The notes: generated from the letters alone by a model not told the origin. A stretch of 64,000 nt of DNA from Haliea sp. (GCA_002692965.1 NZNC01000023.1:43868-107867); one strand, 5' to 3'. Counted from the first letter of the stretch, positions 17,960-27,491 are shown. Made by a program: numbers and translations.

Positions 17960-18649
17960 TCAGTTTCCTTGCAGTTGGGTATGGCGATTCGCTGCTCCGG
18001 CGGCGACGGTGTCCGGCGGCGCGAGCGTATTGAGATAGGCAATGACATCCACCAGGGCCTGTTCGTCGGGCAGGGTTTGCGCCGCCGCGGCCATGGTGGC
18101 GCCCTCGCTGTCCGCGCGGTGCCGACCGCGATAACCGAGGCGGAAGTTGCGCAGCTGGGTAAGCAGATACCAGTCGTTCTGACCCGCCAGGGCGGGAGCC
18201 CCCAGGGCCTGGTTGCCGCTGGCGTCCGCGCCGTGACACGCACTGCAGCCGGCGTACCAGCGGCGCCCGGCATCGACATCCCCGACGACGGTTTTCGCAA
18301 CCGCGGCCTGGGGCCAACTGCCCACCCAGTTCACCAGCGCGTCGATGCTGTCGTCGCTCAGCGGCGTGGCCATGGGGCGCATGGCACGGCCCTCGACATC
18401 CTGCGGATGGGTACCGCGCCGGCCATCGCGAAACTTCTCCAGCTGGCGGCGCAGATACCAGGGCTCCATGCCCGCCAGCCGCGGCGCCTGTACCCCGACA
18501 TTGCCGCGACCGTCGGCCCCATGGCAGGTGGTGCAGTAGAAATCGTCATAGGGCTCCCGGGCGTCTTCCCCGAGCGCCTCCAGCGACAGGCCCGCAAGTC
18601 CCAGGCAAAGGAGGAAAAGGGACAAAGCGCGCCGTGGCCGAGTCTTCAT
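17960..18649 (-). CDS. Diheme cytochrome c (c4-like)
   Basis: 229 residues with a Sec signal peptide (LSLFLLCLGLAGLSLEALG) and two cytochrome c domains. Heme motifs are C39-TT-C42-H43 and C135-SA-C138-H139, and candidate axial methionines lie in GRAMRPMATPL and GATMAAAAQTL. This is the layout of cytochrome c4, a periplasmic electron carrier. Its ATG overlaps the stop of the amine oxidase gene by four bases, so it is a good candidate for that enzyme's electron acceptor, which is inference. Confidence 0.93.
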   Translation of the reverse strand: MKTRPRRALSLFLLCLGLAGLSLEALGEDAREPYDDFYCTTCHGADGRGNVGVQAPRLAGMEPWYLRRQLEKFRDGRRGTHPQDVEGRAMRPMATPLSDDSIDALVNWVGSWPQAAVAKTVVGDVDAGRRWYAGCSACHGADASGNQALGAPALAGQNDWYLLTQLRNFRLGYRGRHRADSEGATMAAAAQTLPDEQALVDVIAYLNTLAPPDTVAAGAANRHTQLQGN

Positions 18650-20232
18650 GCCGATGTCTCCGCGGCCACGTCCTGGTCCCGTGCAAAGCGTTCCAGCGCG
18701 CGATGCGCCGAAAGAACGGCACTCTCCTGCCAGGCAACGTGCTGGCTGACCTGGTCACCAATCAGGAAGTGGCGCCCCCCCTCCGGCTCGACCAGCGTAT
18801 GCATCAGTCGCTCCTCGGCGGCATTCAGGGCGCGGTAGCTGTCGGTCCAGCGGGCAGCGCAACCGAGCATGTGATTCATCCGGTGCCAGGCGACGGTGAT
18901 GCCCTTCTCCACCTGCTGGCGATAGTCCGGGTGGACTTTCTGCCCCTGAGCCAGCATGGCCTCAATACGTTGAGCGGGCGTCAGGTTGGTGAAGTGCATG
19001 CCGTGACCGAAGTCGTAGGCCCCAAGGATCACGCCCTTGGCGCGGTGAATCCCGTGCGCGGGGTACCAGATCTGGCGTATCGGCGCGTTCACCCAGGTGA
19101 TGCCGCCGTAGATGTCCTGCGCTTCCCAGAAGCGGGTGCGTGCCTGGAAGGCGCCCTTGAAGGCCTCGCCCCGACGGATGTGCCCGAGGGCGCGCCGGTA
19201 GGGGCGGGAAAAGTTGTTCTGCAAGCCCGTCAGCAGGTGACTGGGAATGCAGTTGAACACATAGTCTGCCCGCAGCCAGTGGCGGCGACCGCCCTGGTCG
19301 TAGGCCACATCGACACCATCATCGCGCATCAGCACTGCCTGGACCGGCGCCCGGTAGCGAATGCGGTCACCGAGTGCGCGCACGAAGCCCGAGACAATCC
19401 GGTCCATGCCGCCCACCGGCTGCATCAGAATGGGCCCGGTCTCCCCCTCGCTGGCCTGCAAAAGCTGCGACGCATAGGGAGATCGCAGGAGCGCATGGAG
19501 CCCGATCGTCTCGCGCGAGCTGCCGTGCTCGAGGAAACCGCCACTGGCATAGCCGGCGCGCACACTGCCCCGATAGATGAGATCCTCGTCGAGGTCACCG
19601 AATCGCCGCAGCACCTGCAACACCTGCTCGGTATCCTCGCGGGAGACCGGCGCCTCGAGCTCGGCACGGGTCATCGACTTGGCAAACAGTTCAGCCATGA
19701 AACCGCGCAAATGCGTGGTGTACTCGACATTGCGTATCGGCTTGCCGCCCAACAGACGGTCATCCTGTACCCAGGCCGTCTTGCTCTCGTTAACAAAAAC
19801 CTCCAGCTCCACGCCCAGCTCGCGGCAGTAATGCAGGATGTTGTGGTGAGTACTGGGAATCCGCGCCGCACCGGCATTGAAATACAGGTGGGGCTCATCG
19901 TCGAACTCGCAGTACTGACGGTTGCCAATCTCGTCGATCAGATCCCCGTGGCGCACCGTAAAGACGCGTCCACCGGGACGGTGGGAGGCTTCCAGTAACG
20001 TAACCTCGTGCCCGGCGCGCTGCAGTTCATAAGCGGCCACCAGGCCGGAGATGCCGGTGCCGAGAATCGCGATCCGGCGTGGTTGGCGCCCCAGACGGGC
20101 GTGGTCGAGAACCGTTGCGGCAGCCGGCGTCGGCAGCATGCCGAGACTGCCGCCGGCGGCGATCAGAGCACCGCTGCCAGCGGCAAGTCCCAGTGCCTGA
20201 AGCAAATCCCTGCGGCTGATGGTTGAAGTCAC
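18646..20232 (-). CDS. Tat-exported FAD-dependent amine / L-amino-acid oxidase family protein
   Basis: 528 residues. Twin-arginine signal (ISRRDLLQAL, residues 5-14, cleavage expected near residue 39), FAD-binding GTGISG at 58-63 and RPGGR at 85-89, and the C-terminal flavin motif in FLIGDQVSQHVAWQESAVL. This is the flavin monoamine oxidase / L-amino-acid oxidase family, which oxidises an amine to an imine. A folded flavoprotein fits Tat export. The enzyme could pass electrons to the cytochrome c encoded with it rather than to oxygen. The actual substrate (amino acid, polyamine or aromatic amine) cannot be deduced. Confidence 0.9.
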   Translation of the reverse strand: MTSTISRRDLLQALGLAAGSGALIAAGGSLGMLPTPAAATVLDHARLGRQPRRIAILGTGISGLVAAYELQRAGHEVTLLEASHRPGGRVFTVRHGDLIDEIGNRQYCEFDDEPHLYFNAGAARIPSTHHNILHYCRELGVELEVFVNESKTAWVQDDRLLGGKPIRNVEYTTHLRGFMAELFAKSMTRAELEAPVSREDTEQVLQVLRRFGDLDEDLIYRGSVRAGYASGGFLEHGSSRETIGLHALLRSPYASQLLQASEGETGPILMQPVGGMDRIVSGFVRALGDRIRYRAPVQAVLMRDDGVDVAYDQGGRRHWLRADYVFNCIPSHLLTGLQNNFSRPYRRALGHIRRGEAFKGAFQARTRFWEAQDIYGGITWVNAPIRQIWYPAHGIHRAKGVILGAYDFGHGMHFTNLTPAQRIEAMLAQGQKVHPDYRQQVEKGITVAWHRMNHMLGCAARWTDSYRALNAAEERLMHTLVEPEGGRHFLIGDQVSQHVAWQESAVLSAHRALERFARDQDVAAETSA

Positions 20233-20267
20233 GCGAATCCCTTCCCAAGACGATCAGTGAGTGGATG

Positions 20268-20291
20268 GCCCCCGCCCCTGGCGGCGGGGGC
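20268..20291. promoter_or_regulatory. Hairpin between TonB receptor and amine oxidase genes
   Basis: GCCCCCGCC - 6 nt - GGCGGGGGC, a perfect 9-bp stem in the 73-bp gap, with no T-run after it in the direction of transcription. Probably an mRNA processing or partial termination element setting different levels of receptor and enzymes. Confidence 0.5.
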
Positions 20292-20305
20292 ATTGATCAG
20301 ACGGT

Positions 20306-22942
20306 TCAGAAGTCCAGGTTGAGACGGGCGTAGTAGTAGCTGCCCTGCCAGCTCACCACGGTGTCCGACATGTACACCGCACCGCAGCACATGTCGCCGA
20401 GTTCGTCCTTGTCGGGGTAGGTGTCGAAGACATTGCGACCGCCCAGGGCGAGGGAGAGATGGTCGGTGAAGTAGTAGCGGCCCTCCAGGTCTACCAGCAC
20501 CTCGGAGCCGTACTCCTGGATGGTCTGATCGGCGCCGTTGCCCTCGGCGTTCTCGTAGGAGCCGTAGTAGTTGGCCCGCGCCATCAGGCTCAGGTTGCCC
20601 TGGGTATGTCGCAGCGTGAACACACCGCGCCACTCGGGATCGAAGTTCTCGAAATCGAACTGGTCCTCATCGTTGAGGAAGGCACTCGGGTCGGAATCGA
20701 ACTCGGAGCTGTTGTAGTTCAAGGAGGCCGTGAGCGTGGTCACCCCGCCGTTGCCCCACTCCATAGGATAGGTGGCGACAATGTCCACGCCCTCGGTCAC
20801 CGTGTCGAAGGCATTGGCGAAGTAGAAGACCCCGCCAATGGTCTCGGCCCCGGACACCCCGGCACCGGCCAGCGCCAGGTAGTTGTCATAGGCTTCACCG
20901 CTGCCCGGGTCGGTCGAGACGTCCATGGTCGACACCGCGTAAGTGCGGTCCGCCACGTCGATGCGGTAGAAGTCCACCGTCATGTCCAGGTTGCCCAGGG
21001 TGTAGGTAAAGCCCAGGGTGTAGTTGGTCGAAGTTTCCGGTTCCAGGGGCGATGCGCCGAGGGCCTGGGCCACGTCGCTACCGGCGGGAAACAGGCCAGT
21101 GGCCACGGGGAAGCCGTTGGGCAGGCGTGTGGACACGTTGATGGTGCCCTGCTGCCCCGGCGTTGGTGCCCGGAAGCCGGTACCAAATGAACCGCGAATG
21201 CCAAAGTTCTCGGTCACGTCATATTGCGCGGCGAGTTTGCCCACCACCTCGGAATCGAAGTCGGAGTAGTCCTCGAAACGGACTGCCGCCTGCAGGAACA
21301 GCCGGTCGGTGACATCGGCGCTGAGGTCGACATAGGCCGCGTAGGAGTCACGGCTGTAGGTGTCCGAGTACTCCGGTGAATAGCCGGGGAAGCCGTTGGA
21401 GCCCACACCCACCACCTGGTAGACCGGGTCATCCGGGTTGGCGCAGTCGAGGCTGGAGCCACCGGCGATGGCGTTCAGGCCGGCGCCGCTGGCGCTGCCA
21501 TCGGCGTTGCACAGGCCCCAGGGGTCCTGGATCGCATAGGGGCCGGCTACATAGGACGCCTCGCCACCCTCCGACACTTCATAGGACTCGTCCATGTAGC
21601 TGAGGCCAAAGCTCACCAGCAGCGGGCCGACGGCCTCGGTGTCCACCTCGTAGGAAAAGTCCGCCTGCAGCTGGGACTCCTCGTTGATCAGATCCCCCGG
21701 TCGGAAGGCGGTGGGGGAATCGGGCCCCATCGAAGGGTTCACGGTGTTGCGCAGGGTATATTCGATCTTGCTCTGGCCGGTGCGCGCGCTGAGGTCATAG
21801 CCCAGGCCATTATCCAGGGTGCCGTTCAGGCCACCCACCAGGGAGTAATCGGAGACCTTGCCGAAGAAACGCGGGGTGAAGCCGCCCGGGAATTTTTCCA
21901 GGGGCGAGTAGATGGAGCCGTCCGGATCGCGCAGGTCCTCGATGGTGCCATTGTAGGGGTAGCGGTAGTAGAAGCCGCCGTCCGCCTCGCTCTCGGAGTA
22001 GTTACCAAAGGCGTAGAGCGACATGTCGCCGCTGAGGTCATAACCGGCGTTGAAGAAGACCCGCGTAGCCTCGGTGTTCGGCTGACCCCAGGGCTGGACA
22101 TTGTCCCCCGGGCCGATATTGGCGCTGGAGCGCGCCGCCGCCATGAACTCCGGATCCTCGGTAAAGGCCGCATACCAGGCGTTGGAGTCATAGACCGGGT
22201 TATCCTGGTCGAGACAGAACCAGGAGCCACAGTACTGTTCACTGCGGTCGGTGGCATCCGCTTCGCTCATTTCCCCGGAGATGCTGAGGAAACCGCTAGC
22301 CCCCAGCGGAAAGCCGATATTGCCCTGGACGGTTTTCTGGAAGCCGTCCCCCTCGGAGTATTCGCCACTTTCCACTGTCAGGCTGGCACCCTCGCGGTTG
22401 TCCTTGAGGATGAAGTTGATCACCCCGGCGATCGCATCGGAGCCGTACTGGGCCGCGGCGCCATCGCGCAGTACTTCCACGCTCTTCAGCGCCGCCGTCG
22501 GGATGGTCGCGATATCCGGGCCCTGGGTGCCGGAACCGCCGATGGTGACCAGCGCCGAGCGGTGCCGGCGCTTGGAATTCACCAGCACCAGCGTCTTGTC
22601 GGTGGGCATGCCGCGCAGCTGGGCCGGGCGCACGAAGGTGCCGCCGTCACTGATCGGCTGCCGCGAGACATTAAAGGAAGGTACGAGTGTCTTGAGGACA
22701 TCGTTGGTGTCGGTGTAGGACACCTCCCCGATGGTCTCGGCCGTGAACACGTCGACCGGAACCGGCGAATCGGTGACCGAGCGCGGCTTGCCGCGGGCAC
22801 CGGTAATGATGACCTCCTCGAGCTCGCCCACCAGTGATACGTCGTCCGCGGCCATGACCTGAGGCGCGGCACCCACCGCGATGCCAACGGACACGGCCAA
22901 CAGACTTTTACTAAAACGGGTGCTACCTGGAATCTTTTTCAC
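20306..22942 (-). CDS. TonB-dependent outer-membrane receptor
   Basis: 878-residue outer-membrane active transporter. A signal peptide (residues about 1-32) precedes a TonB-box-like stretch (ELEEVIITGA), a plug domain (residues about 50-165, with LRDGAAAQYGSDAIAGVINF) and a 22-strand barrel ending in aromatic F (YARLNLDF). The GTG at 22942 (VKKIPGSTRF) is preferred over an in-frame TTG at 22948 because GGGGGAG lies seven bases before it. It heads the amine-oxidation gene series and is divergent from a CadC-like regulator, so it probably imports that pathway's substrate. The ligand is unknown. Confidence 0.93.
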   Translation of the reverse strand: MKKIPGSTRFSKSLLAVSVGIAVGAAPQVMAADDVSLVGELEEVIITGARGKPRSVTDSPVPVDVFTAETIGEVSYTDTNDVLKTLVPSFNVSRQPISDGGTFVRPAQLRGMPTDKTLVLVNSKRRHRSALVTIGGSGTQGPDIATIPTAALKSVEVLRDGAAAQYGSDAIAGVINFILKDNREGASLTVESGEYSEGDGFQKTVQGNIGFPLGASGFLSISGEMSEADATDRSEQYCGSWFCLDQDNPVYDSNAWYAAFTEDPEFMAAARSSANIGPGDNVQPWGQPNTEATRVFFNAGYDLSGDMSLYAFGNYSESEADGGFYYRYPYNGTIEDLRDPDGSIYSPLEKFPGGFTPRFFGKVSDYSLVGGLNGTLDNGLGYDLSARTGQSKIEYTLRNTVNPSMGPDSPTAFRPGDLINEESQLQADFSYEVDTEAVGPLLVSFGLSYMDESYEVSEGGEASYVAGPYAIQDPWGLCNADGSASGAGLNAIAGGSSLDCANPDDPVYQVVGVGSNGFPGYSPEYSDTYSRDSYAAYVDLSADVTDRLFLQAAVRFEDYSDFDSEVVGKLAAQYDVTENFGIRGSFGTGFRAPTPGQQGTINVSTRLPNGFPVATGLFPAGSDVAQALGASPLEPETSTNYTLGFTYTLGNLDMTVDFYRIDVADRTYAVSTMDVSTDPGSGEAYDNYLALAGAGVSGAETIGGVFYFANAFDTVTEGVDIVATYPMEWGNGGVTTLTASLNYNSSEFDSDPSAFLNDEDQFDFENFDPEWRGVFTLRHTQGNLSLMARANYYGSYENAEGNGADQTIQEYGSEVLVDLEGRYYFTDHLSLALGGRNVFDTYPDKDELGDMCCGAVYMSDTVVSWQGSYYYARLNLDF

Positions 22943-23361
22943 GATCAATCTCCCCCTGAGATGCCTAGATCAAAGATCGGGGTGGAAGCGGGCTGTATGC
23001 CGGCACCGGACCCATCCCAGGCACGCACCAGAACAGTGAAGGTTCTTTGCGTCCCGATTGGCAGCGGCCAGCCGGGATGTCGTGCCTGACGTGAACATTT
23101 GTAACGACCGGGTAACCTGAAAGTCCTCCCGGGGGGCTGTTTTCTTGATTCTTTTTCCTCCCGAAACCTCCCGGAGGTTTCTGAGCGACCCCGGGAGGCT
23201 CCGATGGCATCAAATTTGCTGCAGACTTCACGGAGTTGTGAATAAAGGAAACAGATGACCGGATGCACCGGATTTGCAGCGCCAGCGCACTTGCGCTGCA
23301 CCAGAAAGGGCGCTCAGACAGCGCAGGCGTGCCTGTTTTCAGTGCAGGGGGGACGAGGGAC
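22943..23361. promoter_or_regulatory. Divergent intergenic region with four CCTCCCGR repeats
   Basis: 419 bp without a convincing gene, between the TonB receptor (-) and the CadC-like regulator (+). It carries the octamer CCTCCCGR at 23125, 23157 and 23167, and once inverted (CCGGGAGG) at 23191. The third copy sits in a palindrome, AAACCTCC-C-GGAGGTTT (23164-23180). The cluster spans about 75 bp and is a candidate operator for the neighbouring regulator. Confidence 0.6.
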
Positions 23362-25338
23362 ATGTCGGTAGGTCCTTTTTTCCTCGGGCCCTATGAAGTG
23401 CTGCCCGAGCCCTGCCTGTTGCGTTGCCAGGGCCAGGAAACCAAGCTCACGCCGCGCAACATGGACGTGCTGGTGTATCTGGCGGAAAACGCCGATCGGG
23501 TGGTCACCAGTCAGGAGCTGCTGGAGCACTTCTGGAGCCCGGTAGCCTCGGACCATGCCGTGCACAAGGCCATCTCCGAACTCCGCGGCGCGCTGGGCGA
23601 CAGTGTTCGCGGTCAGCAATTCATCAAGACACTGCCACGTCGCGGCTACCGGATGCTGCAGACGCCAACGACCCGGGAGCATCGCCCCCCCGCCAACGAG
23701 CGCTGGCGCACTCTCTGGCGTCAATTCACCGCCGGGGTCGACCCGCGCAAGTTGATGGTCAGCCTCGGCACACTGGCAGTCATGCTCGGCCTGCTGGCGA
23801 TGGCGCTGCAGCAGCGGCCACCCCCCAGCCGGGACAATGTCGTCACCATCGGGGTCGAGCCCTTCAACGTACCCGGCGGCGGGCAAGAGCAGGCGGATCT
23901 TCTCCATCACGGCCTGCGCACCAGCCTGATCAACCAGCTGGCGCGCCTGCGCGCGGTGCGGGTGGTGGCCCTGGAAGCGGGCCAGTCCGGGGACGTCGCC
24001 GATACCGTCGACCACTTTCTCGGCGGCACCCTGCTACAGGCCGACGGCAAGCAGCGCCTGCTGGTGCGGCTGGTGCGCAGCGGGGACGGTATCCACGAGT
24101 ACTCGGAACGCTTTGAGCTGGGTCAGGGCGGGGTGTTCAGCGTACAGGACCACATCGTCTCCAATATCGTCACGGCCCTGAGCATTCACCTGGATGAGGA
24201 ACAGCGGGCGCGGATGTACGACTGGGGCACCACCAATGCCGTCGCCTACGAACGCTTCATGAAGGGAGACTTCTACTACAACCAGTTCAACCCACGGGAT
24301 TTCGAACGCGCCATGGGGCTATACCAGGACGCCACCGAGCTGGACCCGCATTTCATCAATGCCCACCTGGGGATCGCCACTGCCGCCAACAATCTCTCGG
24401 TATTCAGCCGCCTGGAGAAACAGCGTCACCTGCTCCGGCGCGTTTCCGAGGTCCACCGCGATGTCGCGTCGATCGCGCCCGAACACGCAGTACTGGAATC
24501 CATCCGCGCCATCGAGATGCGCATGGCCGGCTCCGAGTACCGGCGACAGGAATCGATACTGCGTCGCCAGATCCTGTCCGGGGATGCCCCCGGCTACGCC
24601 CTGGCACACTATGCGCTGTTCCTCATCGGCGCGCGCCTCTACGAAGAGGCCGAGGGCTTTCTGAATGCCGCCCGGGAAACGCGCCCCTACGAGCTGACCC
24701 CCGACGAGAGCTGGGACTACCGGGTAACCATCGCCGAACCGCAGCAGGCCATCCGCCTGCGCAAGGACCAGCTGATGCTGCGCCCCAAGCACATCGGCAT
24801 GCTGGGGCCGCTGGCGCGGGACCTGTTCGCGGCGGGGCGCACCCAGGAGGCGCGGTGGTACCTGGAGCGGCTGCGCGAAGAAGACAGCGAGGGCCTGACC
24901 CTGGACTACAGCGAACAGATTATCGCCGCGCTGTCCGGCAAGCTGCCCGTCGACGGGCCGGCGCTGGAGGCCATCTACCAGCGGGGTCAGGACTACTTCT
25001 TCAACAACGGCGTTGTCGCCTTCACCCTCGGCGACCTGGACCGCGGGATCAGCTTCTGGGCCCGGCTGGAACCCCTGCAGAAACGCAAGGCCCTGAACAT
25101 GATCCACGTCAGCGAGCGCTACTTCCCCGCGGACATCATCGACCACCCCCGCTACCAGCAGCTGCTGGAATACCTGGACCTGGGGCTGTCCTGGCAACGC
25201 ACCCTGATGGAGGGGGTGATGGCAATGCGGGAAATCACCGGCGTCGGCCTGAGCCCGGAAGCCGGCGAGGCCTACCGGCAGGAGCGCTTCCTCAGCCGCA
25301 ACAACGCCTGGCCACTCCCGGGCAGCCCCCTGGGCTGA
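23362..25338 (+). CDS. CadC-like membrane transcriptional regulator with winged helix and TPR-like sensor domain
   Basis: 658 residues. An N-terminal OmpR-type winged helix (about 5-105, with ELLEHFWSPVASDHAVHKAI and IKTLPRRGYRML) is joined to one transmembrane helix near 135-152 (SLGTLAVMLGLLAMAL). The long periplasmic part begins with a TolB-N/adenylate-cyclase-associated type fold (VVTIGVEPFNVPGGG) and continues with TPR-like helical repeats. Regulators of this build bind DNA while anchored in the inner membrane. ATG at 23362 follows GAGGGA. An in-frame start 99 bases earlier adds unlikely sequence. Its divergent placement suggests control of the TonB receptor and amine-oxidation genes. 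Confidence 0.87.
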   Translation: MSVGPFFLGPYEVLPEPCLLRCQGQETKLTPRNMDVLVYLAENADRVVTSQELLEHFWSPVASDHAVHKAISELRGALGDSVRGQQFIKTLPRRGYRMLQTPTTREHRPPANERWRTLWRQFTAGVDPRKLMVSLGTLAVMLGLLAMALQQRPPPSRDNVVTIGVEPFNVPGGGQEQADLLHHGLRTSLINQLARLRAVRVVALEAGQSGDVADTVDHFLGGTLLQADGKQRLLVRLVRSGDGIHEYSERFELGQGGVFSVQDHIVSNIVTALSIHLDEEQRARMYDWGTTNAVAYERFMKGDFYYNQFNPRDFERAMGLYQDATELDPHFINAHLGIATAANNLSVFSRLEKQRHLLRRVSEVHRDVASIAPEHAVLESIRAIEMRMAGSEYRRQESILRRQILSGDAPGYALAHYALFLIGARLYEEAEGFLNAARETRPYELTPDESWDYRVTIAEPQQAIRLRKDQLMLRPKHIGMLGPLARDLFAAGRTQEARWYLERLREEDSEGLTLDYSEQIIAALSGKLPVDGPALEAIYQRGQDYFFNNGVVAFTLGDLDRGISFWARLEPLQKRKALNMIHVSERYFPADIIDHPRYQQLLEYLDLGLSWQRTLMEGVMAMREITGVGLSPEAGEAYRQERFLSRNNAWPLPGSPLG

Positions 25339-25378
25339 TTGGCTGGAAAGGCGCCGAACCCAGGTGGACCGGCGCCAC

Positions 25379-25408
25379 CCCGGCGGCGGTCAAGCAGCTG
25401 CCGCCGGG
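25379..25408. terminator. Hairpin between convergent genes
   Basis: CCCGGCGGC - 12 nt - GCCGCCGGG, a perfect 9-bp stem in the 83-bp gap between the CadC-like gene and the DUF885 gene. There is no T-run, so this is a possible terminator only. Confidence 0.45.
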
Positions 25409-25421
25409 TCAGAGCAGATGG

Positions 25422-27323
25422 TCAGGCTTCCCCGCCGCGGGCGATCAGGGCCTCGATCTTGCGCTCCAGCAGCGACAGGGGCACCGGCCCGTCCTTGAGG
25501 ACTTCGTCGTGGAAGTCGCGGACGTCAAAGGCCTCGCCCAGTTCCTCGCGGGCCCGCTCGCGCAACTCCATGATCTTCAGCTTGCCGATCAGGTAGGCCG
25601 TGGCCTGGCCGGGCATGGCGATATAGCGCTCGATCGCCTTGGTGGAATCACCCACCGAATTGGGGGTGTTCTCCACCAGGTAGTCGATGGCGCGCTCCCG
25701 GGTCCAGCGCTTGCTGTGGATGCCGGTATCCACCACCAGGCGGCAGGCCCGCCAGAGCTCCAGGGCCAGGCGGCCAAAGTCTGAATAGGGATCCTCGTAC
25801 ATGCCCATGTCCTTGGCCAGCTCCTCGGAGTACAGCCCCCAGCCCTCGGTAAAGGCGGTAAAGCTGGCGTAGCGCTGGAACTCGGGGATGTCTTCCAGCT
25901 CCACGGAGATCGCCCGCTGCATGTGATGGCCGGGAATGCCCTCGTGGTAGGCCAGCGCCTCCAGCTGGTAGGTGGGCATGGCGGTCATGTCGTAGAGGTT
26001 GGCGTAGTAGATGCCCGGGCGCGAACCGTCCGGCGGCGGCCCCTGGTAGAAAGCCTTGCCGGCGGAGCGCTCGCGGAAGGCTTCCACGCGCTTGACCACC
26101 AGCTCCGCCTCGGGCAGCAGGCCGAACCACTCGGGCAGGATCTGGCGTATGTTGTCGATCGCCTCACGGGCATCGGCCAGGTAGGCCGCGCGCCCCTCTG
26201 CCGTCTCCGGGTAGAGGAATTGCGGATCCTCGCGCAGGAAGGCGAAGAAGGCCTGGAGGTCGCCCTCGAACTCGACCTCGCGCATGATCTCGCGCATCTC
26301 GCCGTGAATCCGATCGACCTCGCGCAGGCCGATGTCGTGAATCTCGTCGGCACTGAGGTCGGTGGTGGTGAACCAGCGCAGGCGCTCGGCGTAGAAATCG
26401 TCGCCGTCCTCGAACTTCCAGACACCATCGGCATCCGGCGCATCCTCCGACTGCGCCTCGAGGGCGGCAATCAATTCCTGGTAGGCGGGCTGCACTACCT
26501 CGAGTAAGGCTTCGCGGGCCTCCGCCAGCAGCCGCTCGCGCACTTCCGGCTCCACCTCCAGGTCAGCGACCTTGCCCTGGAAGTCCTCCCACAGGGTGGA
26601 GTCACTGCCACTGTCGTCAAAGGGGGCACCGCTGATCACGTTGCGGGCCGACTCGATCATCTGCGGGTACTGCCAGTCCGCCAGCAACAGGTTCTTCTCG
26701 CCGCGAATGCGGACCTGTTCGACCACACCGTCGAACCAGTCGCCCAGGTTGTTGAGCCGCCCGATATAGGCCTCGGCATCCGCCAGTGTATTCACGCGAT
26801 GAATGTTGATCAGGCCACTCGCCGCCAGGGTGTGGGGGCCGCGGAACTGATGGATGACATAGTGGTGGTGGCGAAAATCGTCCGCCGCCAGCTGCCGCTC
26901 CAGGTCCAGCTTGTAGAGATCCCAGGACAGCTGGTCCTGCGGTGACAGGGCGCTGCGGTCGATTGCCTGCAACTGGGCCAGGCGGGCCTCGAGAATCTCC
27001 CGGGTCTCCTGCTGGAAATCCTCGTTGACCGGATCCCACTGGTCCTGGTTGGTCTTGATGCCCCGGTAGCTGGCGCTCATGGGGAAACGGGCCATGTCCA
27101 CCGCGTAGTTTTCTTCCAGGAAGGTGCGGAAGGCGTCAGTAACCGCGGGGTCCGCCGGGGACGTCGCGGCGTCGCTGCCGGCAGTGGCGCTGTCCTGCGC
27201 CGCGGGCACCGTGTCCTCCACCACTGCCGTATCGGGCTGACTGTCCTCCCGGGAGCAGCCGGCCAGAAGCAGGCTGGCGGCCAGGCAGGCCAGGCTCAAT
27301 CGCTTGAAGTTTGCTGACAACAT
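25422..27323 (-). CDS. DUF885 family lipoprotein (putative metallopeptidase-like)
   Basis: 633 residues. Lipoprotein signal with lipobox LLLAGC (Cys near residue 22), an acidic linker rich in Asp/Thr/Ala to about residue 70, then the DUF885 domain. The family's hallmark HEGIPGHH lies near residue 459, resembling a zinc-binding helix. Some DUF885 proteins have been linked to peptide hydrolysis, but the function here is unproven. GAGG precedes the start at 27323. In-frame sequence further upstream is not real, as it would cross the SOS box and the imuB promoter region. Confidence 0.9.
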   Translation of the reverse strand: MLSANFKRLSLACLAASLLLAGCSREDSQPDTAVVEDTVPAAQDSATAGSDAATSPADPAVTDAFRTFLEENYAVDMARFPMSASYRGIKTNQDQWDPVNEDFQQETREILEARLAQLQAIDRSALSPQDQLSWDLYKLDLERQLAADDFRHHHYVIHQFRGPHTLAASGLINIHRVNTLADAEAYIGRLNNLGDWFDGVVEQVRIRGEKNLLLADWQYPQMIESARNVISGAPFDDSGSDSTLWEDFQGKVADLEVEPEVRERLLAEAREALLEVVQPAYQELIAALEAQSEDAPDADGVWKFEDGDDFYAERLRWFTTTDLSADEIHDIGLREVDRIHGEMREIMREVEFEGDLQAFFAFLREDPQFLYPETAEGRAAYLADAREAIDNIRQILPEWFGLLPEAELVVKRVEAFRERSAGKAFYQGPPPDGSRPGIYYANLYDMTAMPTYQLEALAYHEGIPGHHMQRAISVELEDIPEFQRYASFTAFTEGWGLYSEELAKDMGMYEDPYSDFGRLALELWRACRLVVDTGIHSKRWTRERAIDYLVENTPNSVGDSTKAIERYIAMPGQATAYLIGKLKIMELRERAREELGEAFDVRDFHDEVLKDGPVPLSLLERKIEALIARGGEA

Positions 27324-27446
27324 AGATACCTCGAAATTTGGCACATGCAAATGCAGGCCGCGCTGCCGGCGACCAATGTATGCGCTGCATATTCGCCCAG
27401 CTGGCTGCAGATTTCCAGCGCTGGACACGCCGGGCGATCGCCCCGA

Positions 27447-27466
27447 TACTGTATATATGTACAGTT
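27447..27466. promoter_or_regulatory. LexA (SOS) box before imuB
   Basis: CTG-TATATATGTA-CAG within TACTG...CAGTT, nearly identical to the Escherichia coli LexA consensus. It ends 25 bases before the imuB GTG start and lies in the 168-bp divergent gap to the DUF885 gene. Confidence 0.9.
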
Positions 27467-27491
27467 TTTTGCCTTTCTTCGGAGCCCGATC

